The translations under genes and the position numbers were made by a program. Below the pieces are notes generated by a model. The model was given only the letters and a program-made list of their open reading frames with translations, was not told the origin of the DNA and made no database searches. 64,000 nucleotides of DNA from Mallotus nudiflorus. Lineage: Eukaryota; Streptophyta; Magnoliopsida; Malpighiales; Euphorbiaceae. Within the stretch, counting starts at the first letter, position 1; each line of letters opens with the position of its first letter. Of this stretch, positions 24,844-35,815 are shown piece by piece. The stretch lies in NCBI GenBank assembly GCA_947683625.1, contig CANTUR010000039.1, forward strand, positions 4,836,001-4,900,000. The letters run 5' to 3'.

Positions 24844-26763
24844 CAGATGTCTGACTGTTATGGTTTAGATTGCATGTATATAAATTATAATAATTCACTT
24901 AGTGAGGTTTGACCCCCCTCAATTATTTTTTTCAGGAGATCTTATATTGTCAGACCTTAGTAGTAGAGCTCTTTATCGGTGTTCTTCCGCCCTGAATTTA
25001 TGTAATATTTATATTTAAGCTTTAATTTGTATTCTAGAAACTGCAGTAATAGTGTTATTGTATCAGAAGAGTATTATTTTATTTTTGATACTTTGTATCA
25101 AGTATATTATATGAAACCTTTTATTTATGAAAGGATATTGAGTATTTATATTCTTATATATAATTTAAAAAATTTTAATTCAGTCGTACTTTTATTTATT
25201 TACTGCATGTGCTTTTATTTCTTTAAGGCTTGCTACAGGTTCTGAATTCGAAAGAATTCTCGTTCCCTAGCACTAGTCATGACTCTTGGTTTGGGTCGTG
25301 ACACTTTATGACAATGGTTAGTGTGTTCTCTAAAGCCCTGAGCTCAAATAGTGTCATAGTTACTATAATCTTGGACACGTGCTAAACCCCGCCGTCTACA
25401 GCTAGTATGGTGTTAATTGATGATTATGTTTTACTAATCATGAATATAAGATATTAAGTCAACTCATAGTACTTATTTGAGAAATAAAGTGCTGGATTGA
25501 CCCATCATGAGAATACCACATAAATAATTATCATAAGTAATTCTCATCATAGTAATATTGGCTTAGTCCTCTAACCTTGAAATCACTAGGGATTTCTCCA
25601 TAACTATTTTGTATTTTGATACAATCTTATATTATCTTTAATCGGATAATAATATAGGTTATTGTTGGGTATAAAATGAGTTATGTGAGGAATGTAAGTG
25701 ATTGAGAAGGAATTTGTCCCTCATTTAATATGAGTAAGATATCTATAGGCCTCTTGATAAGATAGACTAAGGAAAATGCATGGTCATTCTAAAGTAAATT
25801 GATAAAGAGTTATCATTCTCAGGTTACTTGGAATCAAGAAATTATATGAGTGAATTCTATAAGGATGACATAATGTATGCCTTATATTCAATCAAGCTAT
25901 CATGTGACAAAGGGATTAGAATATTCACTGTATATTAGGTTCTATCGGATTATTGACTTCACATTGCTTGGGTAGTCATAATGTCTTGCTAGAGGCCACT
26001 TATGACTTGTAGGCCTAAATAGAGATTTAAGGCCCACTATCAATATCATGTGAACCTATGGTCACACACTTTGAACAAGCCCAAAATGAATATGGGTTTA
26101 ACATGCTTAAATAAGCTCTATGGAAATAAATAAATAAAATATTTATTTATTTATTTAAGGTAAAGGTTATCTTAAATAAATAGAATATTATTTCTAGTTT
26201 AATTTTAAATAAAATCAAAATAAGAATAAGTGAGAAATTACTAAAAGGTTGTTTGGTAAGTGAAACCCTAATGTAAATGTCTATAAATATGTTATATTCT
26301 CTAGGGTTTCACACACTCTCATTATTCTACCACCAAATTCATTTTCTCTCTTTTACAAAATAAAACACAAAGTTTTTTTTACTTCTTGATTTGTGAGAAA
26401 TCAAAAGAATGTGCTAGCACACAAGTATTCGTTTTCAAATCAAGGGTTGTTCGTGTGGACACTTATGGAGGACGAATTCTTTTAGAGATGTCTCAAATCC
26501 AAACTGCTAAATTAAAAGCTCGAAGAAAGGTGTCACCGAAGTGAGACTCCTCTCTTCCTTCTAAATTTTTTACCCTTTCTGTGTTTGTGGTAAGAAAATG
26601 AAACCCTAGATTTAATTAATTAATTGAATTACTTAGATCCTGGTTCAAGTTTGTTATGAAAATTTAATTTTTTTGCTATGTATGGAATCATAAAACCCAA
26701 CAGTATTTTCATTATTTTCTCCTTCCATCCCTCTTCTACTTAGCAGTGTTTTTACCTTTAACT

Positions 26764-28010
26764 ATGGCTCCCAAGAAACCCTCTAATGTTCCTTCTTCTT
26801 CTCAAGAGCCTCCTTCCAAAAAGGAGAAACAAAAAAAATGCCATCCTCCCTTCTCTTAATATTCATAAGACATCAAAAAGAGACTTTTTCTCTTTCAAAA
26901 AAGGCCTCTCATTCCCTTTAGATTCATATGTGAATCCACTCTCAAGGCACTTGGATGTTATGAAAAGGTTAAAGAACTTCTCATAAGGGCTGGTTTGTAT
27001 GAATTTGCTTTTGCTCCTTTACCTTACTACCCTTATTTGATTGTTGAATTTCTTTTTACCTTCACCCTCTGATACATTCACTATAATGATGATAACTCTT
27101 ATTTCTTAATAAGATTAAAGCTTAATGGAAAATAAAGGTTTATAACCAACCTTGAACTTGACACTCTTTTTGGCTTCTTAAGAGAATGTCACATTCATGC
27201 TCACTAAATTGGTTTCCCCACACTTTTTGGACCAAAATTCCAAGTCCTCAAGCCTCCTTAAACTTCTCTGTCAGTCATAGTAAAGCCTCACTCCTTCAAT
27301 CTAAGTCCTTATGGTATATCCATTATTTTCTCACCTACTCCATCAATGTTAGAGGTCTTAGCAATGAAACACTCTCCTTTGATGAATTTTTTATTCTACA
27401 TTGTCTTATTGACAATGAACCTATTGCTTTAGGTTACTTTTTCCAATAAAAGCTTTATCTCATTAGTGATAGTTCCACTAGTACTATTTATATTAAGGGA
27501 CTGTCATTAAGTTTATAAATTTTTATGGTATTAATCTCATCAATTTTCCCTCTACTAAATTCATTCTTCTTAATGAAACCTTCATAAAAACTCCAAGCAA
27601 TTCTCTTTAGTTAATAACAAATAAGCATGGAAGCGTGATGTTGCTCAAACTTAAGAAGGCTAAGAACTTGAAGACTTATTTAGGGATATTAAGGAATATA
27701 AAGGACAAATTGAGGGTGAATAGGAGCTTGAAACTTAATCCCATGGTGCTCCTAAAAAAAAAAGACTAGGCATGAAGGTGCTACCTCTCAAGCTCCTCAA
27801 GCTTTTGGTGATGAGCCACAATAGATGGGACAACTCTTTGATTGCATGAGCATAATGGAAACCAACTTCATTGTGAGATTTGATCAAGTTGATGAACATA
27901 TAGCCCACCTCCAATGTGATATGTACTACTTGTATGAATAACAAGGCTATGCTTGCACTTATTTCACTCATCCTCCTCCTCCTCCTCCTCCTCCTCCTCC
28001 ACCTATGTGT
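26764..28010 (+). pseudogene. Envelope-like ORF of an older element (SIRE/Athila accessory type), decayed
   Basis: The start MAPKKPSNVPSSSQEPPSKK at 26764 is followed across several frames by QKRPLIPFRFI, ALGCYEKVKELLIRAGLYEF, EFLFTFT and a LELDTLFGF-type block. This follows the same order of motifs as ORFs A and B of the Athila-like element (initial basic region, L-G-W/L-x-F block, E-F-L block). The last part reads DEHIAHLQCDMYYL, then a proline run encoded by a trinucleotide repeat. At least eight stops and frameshifts are present. It is the sequence into which Copia-1 inserted at 26702/26703. Two purine tracts follow, as expected at an element's 3' end. Confidence 0.6.
27970..28003. repeat. 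CCT trinucleotide repeat
   Basis: About eleven CTC/CCT units encode the polyproline run at the end of the envelope-like reading. Confidence 0.9.
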
Positions 28011-28223
28011 CATGTGTTTAGTTAGGATGTGTTATGTGCTCTTAGTGTGCTTTATGTTTTGCTACATTTTTAGTTTATATTTATATCTTCGTCCATGTTC
28101 TTATGTCTAGCTCTTTTAGTTTCTTATAAGTTTGTTTTTAGTTTATATGTTTTCCTCCTAGTTCATTGTACTTGCACTTTTTCTTTAATATGATGTATCA
28201 TTTTCTTATCTTTTTTACATTTT

Positions 28224-28453
28224 TGCAAAAGGGGGAGAAGTGTTTAAGTTTGCTTACATTTATATTGAATAATTATTACACTTATTACAAATTCATTATC
28301 AATATCTCTTTCAAACAAAAGTGCATATATTAAAGGGGAGTAAAATTAAAAATAAACTCACACATTGAGGGGTAGTTCAAAGATTCACACACATGCACTT
28401 TTTATAATCCTTTCAAACTCAAATAGGTTTGTCAAAATAAAAAAGGGGGAGAT
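28224..28453 (+). other. Two polypurine tracts at the 3' end of the envelope-like element
   Basis: GCAAAAGGGGGAGAAG at 28224-28239 and AAAAAAGGGGGAGAT at about 28439-28453. The second abuts the putative LTR start. Duplicate purine tracts downstream of the accessory ORF recall SIRE-type Copia elements, which makes that lineage the likelier of the two considered. Confidence 0.6.
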
Positions 28454-29590
28454 TATTGACCTTTTGCAATAATCAAACATAATCACCCTTGTTTTGATTT
28501 TAATAATCCATATTTTGATTATCTAATGAGTTTACTTCAAGTGTGTATAAGTTAGGATATGTTTAGAAAGTAAAATCATGAAGAAAAATATAGTTGTTAT
28601 AGTCATCACGAGCTCCATCCTAACCAAGACTTAGCTTGGGACTTCATCGCTCAATGATGAGGTCCCGATCGAGACATTACTTAGGATAAGAGTATCCTAA
28701 TTAAGATCGCTAGAGGTAGCTCAGAACCTCAATAATCAAGAAATAAATATTCAAAAAGTGCTCCTCCTGAGCACTTATCCCTACCGAGACACCACTCGGA
28801 ACATAGCCATCCTGAGCAAGACTATATACACCCAATCAGGACCTCAATGAGTAAAGACTAGAGATTTTGATAGTACTCATCTTAGGCTCCGTCTTAACCT
28901 AGATGACCTTTGGACACTCATCATAAATGGAATCTTAACCAGGACCAAGCATGTCTCTTTCAAAGCAATAATTTTGCTAAAATGCAATGGGCACTTTTAT
29001 TAGACATCCTAACCGGGACTAAGCATCTTCCAGCAAAAGATGAATTGCATTTAATAAAGCTTAAGAAGCTTAGAGATGACATTAATGGCTCTAATAACCA
29101 TATTAATGGCTTCATTTAATATGTTACACACTTGGTGGTTGAACAATTTCCTTTAAGCATTAAAATTCTCTTATACTTTCTTTATAATTTATTCACTCTT
29201 GTGAGAGTTGGTTGTATGTTAGAATAAGAACTCTTATTCTTCTATTTTCTAGGGTTTTAGAAAGGGGACGCGAGATTCTATTCTTATATGAAAGGTTAAA
29301 GTGTTGGCCTATTGAAAACACTTAGGAATTAGGTTAAAGATTAATCCTAAATTCTTGATTGTAAGGTTAGAGTTGAGCCTAAAACTCAAGCTTGATAAAA
29401 AAAATCAATCTAAGCGAATATATTGTGGTGATTTAAAAATTCTAACTTAAGAGAGTTAGGTGGAGATGTAGGTTTGTTAATAAACTAAACTCCTTAAGTG
29501 ATTATGTTCTATCTCCTTCAATTTATAATACTTCTATAATTTTCTTAATTTTCTCTTAAATTCTAAAAACCCATATTCACCCCCCTTAAG
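28454..29590 (+). repeat. Putative 3' LTR of the envelope-like element
   Basis: The region after the second purine tract begins TATTGACCTTTTGC and has no gene. Between 28615 and 29015 it repeats a loose word of the type TCCTAACCGGGAC about seven times. The end is placed at the CACCCCCCTTAAGG segment near 29590 on general appearance only. No partner LTR is in the window, so the boundary is uncertain. Confidence 0.4.
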
Positions 29591-32196
29591 GAAATTATAG
29601 GTCCTCTGTCACATCCCTATATCTAGTATCCTAAAATTAGATGTTTATAGTTCTCTCTTCGAGTTAGTATGTTGTTGTTGTACTCTTCTTTAAACTCGAT
29701 AAGGTTACCTATCTTGATTTTATAAGGATTAGGGCTTTATAAGCTTTCAAATAAGAAGAAGTATTATTATTGCTTCTGCTAGCCATCTCATTTTACTTGC
29801 AACTTCTTATTTTTACTGACATACAATGGTCTCATTGGGAGTGCCAAAAAGATATTTACTAAAATAAATTTTAGTAAAATCTTCATATTATGTAATCAAG
29901 TCCTCCAGGCCTATCACAATAATTACAAAAGCTTGAATTAAATAAAATAATTGTTTTGCTATCAATTAAAGGTGATAATATGACTAAAAACAAGGTGTAA
30001 CCCTTTTAACTTATTAAAATGTAATATAATAAGAGTTTTGATCTTGATCACTAAGATCGATGATAAATAAAGCTAACAAAATTGCAAGACTTGTAAAGAA
30101 AATAAGTTTGATTTTTGCTGAGTGAGAATTATAATGACCTTTAATATAGGATAATCATCGATATATAGTGATAAAATCATAATCCTAATTGAATAATGAT
30201 TAAGGAAAGAAACAATTACACACATAATTCAAGTCAAAGAAAAAAATTTCAAAAAATATTGAGGCTTTTTTCTTCAATACTAAACTCACATCACATGTTT
30301 TCATTTTTAAGTTGTTTTCTATATTTTCTTTTCATTTATATGGTCTTCTTCTTCCTCTTCTCGTTCACTTCATGATTTCTCATAAATCTATTACTCTTTT
30401 TATCCTTCTCCCAAATCCGTCACTAACTATAACAAACTTTTCAAAATTAACTCCATTAACAATGTGTTTCCAACAACAAAATAAATTATCATGGTCGATT
30501 TTTTTTCTTCTTCTTCTCATTTTCTTTTTGAATTTGTGCTTCTCTTGCTATGGGTGTTAATAGCGTTTTGTCAATTTATGGGTTCTTTTTAATTTGATGA
30601 ATGAGTGTCTTTTTTTATTATTATATTTCTTTTCTCATTTGTTTTTTTAATTTGTGTTCCTAGTACTATGGGCATTGATTTAGTGATGGTTTTTTTCCCT
30701 TTTGTTGGTTGTTTCACTTGGTTCGATTATTTTGGTTGATTCAGCTATTTTGGCTATTTTCGGTTGTTATATTTTTGTTTCCATTAAATTGGTTTGAAGA
30801 ATCTAAAGCATTATATGTAAGTTTATTTGATTGTTTCAGTTGTTTTCTTGATTAATTTTTATTATTTTAATTGTTTTGGTTGTTTTTTCGATACATAAAA
30901 ACAACTAATGTATTTTCGAAATAATTATTGTTAAACAGTATTATTGAAAGAAAAAAGTTAACCATATATATTTTTTATTATTATTATTTCTAAAAAAATC
31001 CCTTAAAGAAATCCTAATCCAACTAAGAGTCTTAACACAACTAATCGAAAACTACTAATGGGCCTATAACCCATAAACTTTGCCCTTAAGTCTCGCATAG
31101 ACCCAAAATTTTTGGGTCATTGTAAACAACTTTGTTAATAATAAAATTTAATAAATGACACCACATGAAGAAAAGGCTCGTAGCATTTTCCAAGTTATAA
31201 TCTATAAAGGAAAAAGATCGTTGGTGCGCACTTCAAATAGTGGGATGCGGGCAATTATAATATTTAGGTATATTATGAGGGTACAAAACATGTATAAATA
31301 TATATTTTAAGCCATTAAAATACTATGCAGATACATTTAGAATGAAAGGATATTTTTATAATATAACAAGTTACTTATAACTTTTTGTCTTTTCTATTAT
31401 TATATACTTTTTTTACTATTACTGGCCCTTATTTTACCGCCCAATAATATGTGCTAAATTCATTTTTTTCCCACTTACTGATTAATAGAATCAAAATTCT
31501 AATACTTAATAATTAAATAATTTTGATTATTTTAAAATAAAAAGCTAAATTATTTTTTTATTTTGAAAATGATATATTTCTTATGACTCTTAATAATATT
31601 TAAAATTTTTATTTTCTATAATTTATTATTTGTTACTTTTATTATGTGATAAAAATAACAAATCATAAATTTACTCAATTATAGTCTTATAATATATAAT
31701 TTTATTTTTCATTCCATGTAATATCAAAAGATAAAAAAAAATCAAAAGAAACAATGAATAATAAATTTTAGGATATTATTTCACCAACAAGCATTATGTG
31801 CAAGGACATGAAACAATTAAGCAACTTCGGACTGTTCATAGCTTGAGTAAAAAAATTCATTTGAAATCATTTAAAATCAAACAACATGAATTTAAACTAG
31901 TGTAATAAATAAATCAAGTTTGAAATCTTTAAAACTCAATTTCTTTTAACTCGTGAATAGATTCGTAAAAAGGGTTCGTGAGCTAGCTCGGTAACAAGCT
32001 CATTAATTAATTCGTTAATAAATTTTAATATTAAGTAAATATAATTTAATTTAAATATTAGTATAAATAGTAGTATTAAATAAATATAATTTAATTTAAG
32101 AATTGGTATTTAATAAAAATAATTTAATATTTAATTTAAGTAAACATTATATAGTGTTAATTTAGGACTAAGTAAATATAATACTATTTTTAAAAT
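29591..32196. other. A+T-rich stretch without recognisable gene
   Basis: I see no coding region or LTR termini here. A hydrophobic frame at 30312-30560 has no family resemblance. Segment 31960-32010 (TTCGTGAGCTAGCTCGGTAA and its surroundings) resembles the GCTCG-rich words of plant DNA transposons, but no inverted termini could be found. 32010-32196 is simple A+T repeat up to the broken edge of Copia-2. Confidence 0.5.
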
Positions 32197-34114
32197 TCTA
32201 AGATTAGATCGAGGAGGTGAATACTTAAGTACCAAGTTTATTGAGTTCTGAAAGGAATATGACATTGTATCATAACTCACACTGCCTGGAACACATCAAT
32301 TAAATAGTGTGTTGAGAGGTGGAATCATACTTTATTAGATATGATATGTTTTATGATGAGCTATACTGATATTCCTATTTCACTTTGGGGTTAAGCACTT
32401 TAAATCACCTACTCCATCCTTAATCGTGTTCTATCCAAATCCATTTCTACTACACCATATGAGATATGGCATAGTAGAGCACCAAGTCTTAAATATGTTA
32501 AGATTTGGGGATGTCTAGCTTTTATCAAAAGGCTAAAATTAGACAAATTGAATGTGAAATCAATTAAAGGAAGGTTTATTGGATATCCTAAAGAAATTTA
32601 GGGTATTGCTTTTATCTTCCTACTAAACAAGTTATTGTTATAAATAAAGATGTTGTTTTCCTTGAGAAAGAGTTTTTGACGGAAGGTGGTAAAGGAAGGA
32701 AGATAATGTTAGATAAGGAATCATCTAAAGAAACCCATCAAATTGATCAAATTGATATTGATAAACCTAAAGATCCTATTCCAATTGATAATGTCATCAC
32801 ACCAACTCCTAGAATGTCTAGTAGGGTATCTTGTTCTTTAGAGAGATATGATATTCTTCTTAATATGCAAGAGTTGCATGTTTATGAAGAGACTATTCAT
32901 ATTAATGACCCTACTACATATGAAGAAGCTTTATATGATAAAGATTCTTCAAAATGGATTGAAGCTATAAAAGTTGAAATGGATTCCATGTATGCAAACC
33001 AAGTCTAGACACTAATTGATTCTCCTAAGGGTATTATATCCACTGGGTGCAAATGGATATTTAAGAGAAAGATTGGTGCATATGGAAAGGTAGAGACCTA
33101 TAAAGCTAAGCTTGTAGTGAAAGGCTTTCGCCAAAGGTAAGGGGTTGACTATAAGGAGACCTTCTTTCCAATAGCCATGCTTAAATTCATTCGGATTCTT
33201 CTAGTTATAGCTGCACACTATGATTATGAGGTTTGACAAATGGATGTCAAGACTACCTTCTTTAATGATTATATTAAGGAAGAAATTTTCATGGAGCAAC
33301 TTAAGGGTTTTGAATATGAGGATAGCTTAAAAGTGTGCAAGCTTAATAGATCTATCTATGGTTTGAAATAAGCTTCAAGCAAGTAAAATCATCATTTTGA
33401 TGAGGCTATCCATTCTTATGGTTTTATAAAGAATGAAGATGAGCCATGTGTTTACAAGAAGGTTAGTGGGAGCCAACTCACTTTTCTAGTCTTATATATG
33501 GATAAAATTTTATTAATTGAAAATGATTTTGGAATGATGACTTTTGTGAAAGTATGGTTATCAAAAACTTTCTCTATGAAGGACTTAGGAAAGCAACCTA
33601 TATTCTCAAGATTCTAGTCCTTAGAGATGGATCGAAGAGAGTGATAGGTTTATCCCAAAGTATTTACTTGGAAAAGGTGCTAAAGAGGTTCAACATGCTT
33701 GATTTCAAGAGAGGATTGTTACCATTTAGGTATGGTGTCCATTTATCCAAGGGTATGTCACTTAAAACACCCAAGGAAATGGAGCAAATGGATAAAGTTC
33801 CTTATGCTTTAGCAATAGGAAGCTTGATGTACACTATGTTATGTACTAGGCCTGATATTGCATATTCTGTTAGTATGACTAGCAGGTTTTAATCCAATCC
33901 AGGTTTGTAACACTATATAGTAGTTAAGATAATCTTTACGTACTTGAGAATAACTAAAGATTTAGTCTTGACTTATGGAGGAGCTGATTTATAGATAGAT
34001 GGCTTTATAGATTCTAATTTTGAATCAGATATGGATGATAGAAAATCTATCTCCGGGTTTGTTTTCATCTATAATGGAGGTGCAGTGAGCTGGAAGAGTT
34101 CTAAGCAAAGTATC
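32197..34114 (+). pseudogene. pol: Copia-2 integrase (part), RT and RNase H (part)
   Basis: The reading opens at LRLDRGGEYLS (second catalytic Asp of integrase), passes an integrase C-terminus (KIWGCLAFIKRL, GRFIGYPKE) and a spacer frame 32676-33008. It then reads RT: CKWIFKRKIG at about 33050, QMDVKTTFFNDYI at about 33238, LYMDKILLIEND (YVDD decayed to YMDK, losing the second Asp) at about 33490. The next frame, 33554-33892, holds ILVLRDGSKRVIGLSQ and YALAIGSLMYTMLCTRPDIAYSV. RNase H begins near 33960 and is cut at SWKSSKQS by Ogre-1. Frames change several times. Confidence 0.85.
34110..34114. other. Target-site duplication GTATC (left) of Ogre-1
   Basis: GTATC precedes the LTR start at 34115 and recurs at 48060-48064. 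Excising the insert plus one copy rejoins Copia-2 RNase H in frame. Confidence 0.92.
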
Positions 34115-35007
34115 TATAAGCACCCAATTTTAGGATAATGAAGTATGGATGCAAAAAAGGACTCCAATGATGAAAACGTTATAAATAGCTCTTCAACACT
34201 TGAAGTTTGAAACCTCAAAATTCTTAACACATTTTCAAAATGAGTTTAATTGATTTTTTAAGGACTTAACTGTAATGTTTTTAGGACCTAATTGAAAAGT
34301 CTAAATTCTTCTAAGGGTCTTTTTTATAATTAAAAGTTTTAAAAAATTGGAATTCTGTAATTCCTATCAGAATTCTGTAATTCCGATCAAAATTACACAA
34401 TTTCGATAAGAATTAGACTTGTTTCGTCTATTTTTAATTTAATTTTATTTTTTTAAATAAATAAAATTTGGTTTCCTGAATTTTGATTAGTCAAATAATA
34501 TTTATCTGAATTTTTAGGAAATTAAAGTCCTTTTAAAATCAAAACTCTAAGAAAATCAAGTCATAATAGGATATGTTTTTAAATAGGGTTTTTCTATAAA
34601 AACCCAGCTTAAGCTCTCATAGGGGGGACCTCTCTCTCGGATCTCTCTTTGGTCTCTCACTCAAATCTCTCTTTTTCCCTGTACTTTTAGAGGCTTTTCC
34701 TTTTGTTCTTAGGCAGTGCATAAAAAAATATTTCTTTGTGATTTATTTATTTTTGAGTAAGAAGCAATAAGCTTTTGTAAGGAGAATAACAAATATTGAA
34801 GACCTACTTAAAAAACAATGGTGATTTTTACTAGTTTGAGGGGTCAACCCATACTGCATCCATAATCATCATCTTCTTACCAGTGGTGACTCCTCATCTC
34901 CACTCCATGTCTTTGTGATAGTGGTTAGTGTGTTCTCTAGAGCTTTAAGCTCAAATAGTGTCGCAGTTGCTAAAATCGTGGGTGCATGCTAAACCCCACT
35001 ATTTATA
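34115..35007 (+). repeat. Ogre-1 5' LTR, internally deleted
   Basis: It begins TATAAGCACCCAATTTTAGG and has a TATA box CTATAAAAA at 34594-34602, followed by a pyrimidine-rich leader (CTCTCTCGGATCTCTC). About 1 kb present in other LTR copies is missing after 34865. The end ATTTATA is at 35007. Confidence 0.85.
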
Positions 35008-35026
35008 GCAATGATTCTACTAGGGA
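35008..35026 (+). other. Degenerate primer binding site of Ogre-1
   Basis: GCAATGATTCTACTAGGGA occupies the place of TTGGCGACTCTATTGGGGA in Ogre-3 (55630-55648). The site has several mutations. Confidence 0.6.
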
Positions 35027-35815
35027 TAAGAGATACTGATTCTACCTGTATTCTTTAGAATTATTTTATTCTTGCATTCATTTTGCATGTCTCTATTAAC
35101 CGATGGTGTTGATTTATGGTTTCGTGATTCCACTAGCTTCATGGGATTATAAATTGGCTAACCATCACTCTTAGCCTTAACACGGTTCAAGAGAGATTAC
35201 CGAGCTCACCTGACTAGAGCCTGTAACCCAAGTCCCAAAGGGGGGTGGTCTTCTCTCGAGTTTACAAAGGATGCTAGGCCCCTCTGACCTTGGCCTGTAA
35301 CTCAAGTCTTAAAGGAGGGCATCTTGCTAAATGAACCTTAACTTTTCCACCAGACTTAGCTCATATAATGGAATAGTAATTTTCCCTAAGATTTACCCAA
35401 ATTGCTTATGAATGTTGCCATGAGATATTTTTATCTATAAATGTCCAAGCCCATACTTTAGAATCCCATTTGGGTTAATAAAAATTAAGCTAATATTTTA
35501 TACCTAGAAATACTGTTTCTATGCTTTACTACTTTGAGAGATTTTGCATGCGCATCGGTTCTTGAAATCCCCTGCTGATATTAAGGCTAAAAGCAAAAAT
35601 CCTAAGAAAAGAGACACGCCATTGAATATGTGTCTAGGAGGAATAAGGTTGGAAGGATGTATATACACTTGACTTATTACTTGACTTGCTACTTGTTGTA
35701 TGGCACGTGCATTATGCATACATGCATCATACTAATACTTTACTTTTTAGCCATCATAGATTCATCTGGGTCTTCTTATATTTGGAGTTGGAAACGTGGT
35801 AGACTAGTGAGAATG
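35027..35815 (+). other. Ogre-1 untranslated leader
   Basis: No gene. It matches the leader of Ogre-3 (55649-56455) through its length, including an internally repeated phrase (CTGTAACCCAAGTCC and CTGTAACTCAAGTCT with following AAAGG) at about 35219 and 35295. Repeated leader sequence like this is common in Tat/Ogre elements. Confidence 0.55.

Larger units (their letters stand above)
21579..25303 (+). mobile_element. Solo LTR of a chromovirus (Tekay/Del type), 3.7 kb
   Basis: The insert begins TGTTATGATCC and ends GGGTCGTGACA, the terminus typical of Tekay/Del LTRs. It sits inside the Ogre-like LTR between CTTTG (21574-21578) and CTTTA (25304-25308), a TSD with one change. It has no gene, PBS or pol, so it is a solo LTR. 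The inner sequence is A+T-rich with a few higher-complexity blocks (23490-23660, 24440-24600) of the kind seen in these LTRs. Lineage is inferred from termini and length. Confidence 0.75.
20063..25400 (+). mobile_element. Ogre-like solo LTR, carrying a nested insertion
   Basis: It starts TGCAAACACCCAATTTTAGG, a mutated form of the Ogre-3 LTR start, and ends GCCGTCTACA. Five bases GCTAG flank it on both sides (20058-20062, 25401-25405), so it is a solo LTR left by recombination. Net length without the insert is about 1.6 kb, shorter than the 2.0-kb LTR at 53606. The stretch with the palindromes and purine-rich leader is reduced here. It lies in the Copia-1 3' LTR. Confidence 0.9.
1109..26702 (+). 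mobile_element. Copia-1: degenerate Ty1/Copia retrotransposon with nested insertions
   Basis: A + strand Copia element. The end of its 5' LTR (1109-1214) is followed by an initiator-Met-type primer site, then gag, protease, integrase, RT and RNase H, then a purine tract and a 3' LTR starting TGTTAG and ending CCCAACA. The two LTR ends match: sequence just before 1214 reappears just before 26702. The body is split by an Athila-like element at 6559-19581. The 3' LTR is split by a nested pair of solo LTRs, and the 5' LTR by the tandem unit at 1-1108. Many stops and frameshifts make it inactive. Its 5' end lies outside the window, so its own TSD cannot be read. Confidence 0.85.
19842..26702 (+). 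repeat. Copia-1 3' LTR, interrupted by nested solo LTRs
   Basis: It begins TGTTAGTGATATGC after the purine tract and ends AAACCCAACA. Real LTR sequence is 19842-20062 and 25406-26702, about 1.5 kb in total. The middle is an Ogre-like solo LTR that contains a Tekay-like one. A TATA box CTATAAATAT lies at 26281-26290, a plausible start of the R region. The first part and the last part both lack coding capacity. Confidence 0.85.

Noticed and set aside
27916..28110. Leu-rich frame and an Arg-rich minus-strand frame over the trinucleotide repeat
   Set aside because: Both are shadows of the CCT repeat. The polyproline reading continues the envelope-like ORF.
30312..30560. Hydrophobic 82-codon frame that could be a small membrane protein
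   Set aside because: T-rich DNA gives Leu/Phe-rich frames by chance. No homologous motif, no second copy, and no coding signal around it.
31960..32010. GAGCTAGCTCGGT words suggesting a DNA transposon
   Set aside because: No terminal inverted repeats or target-site duplication could be located on either side, so I do not call an element.
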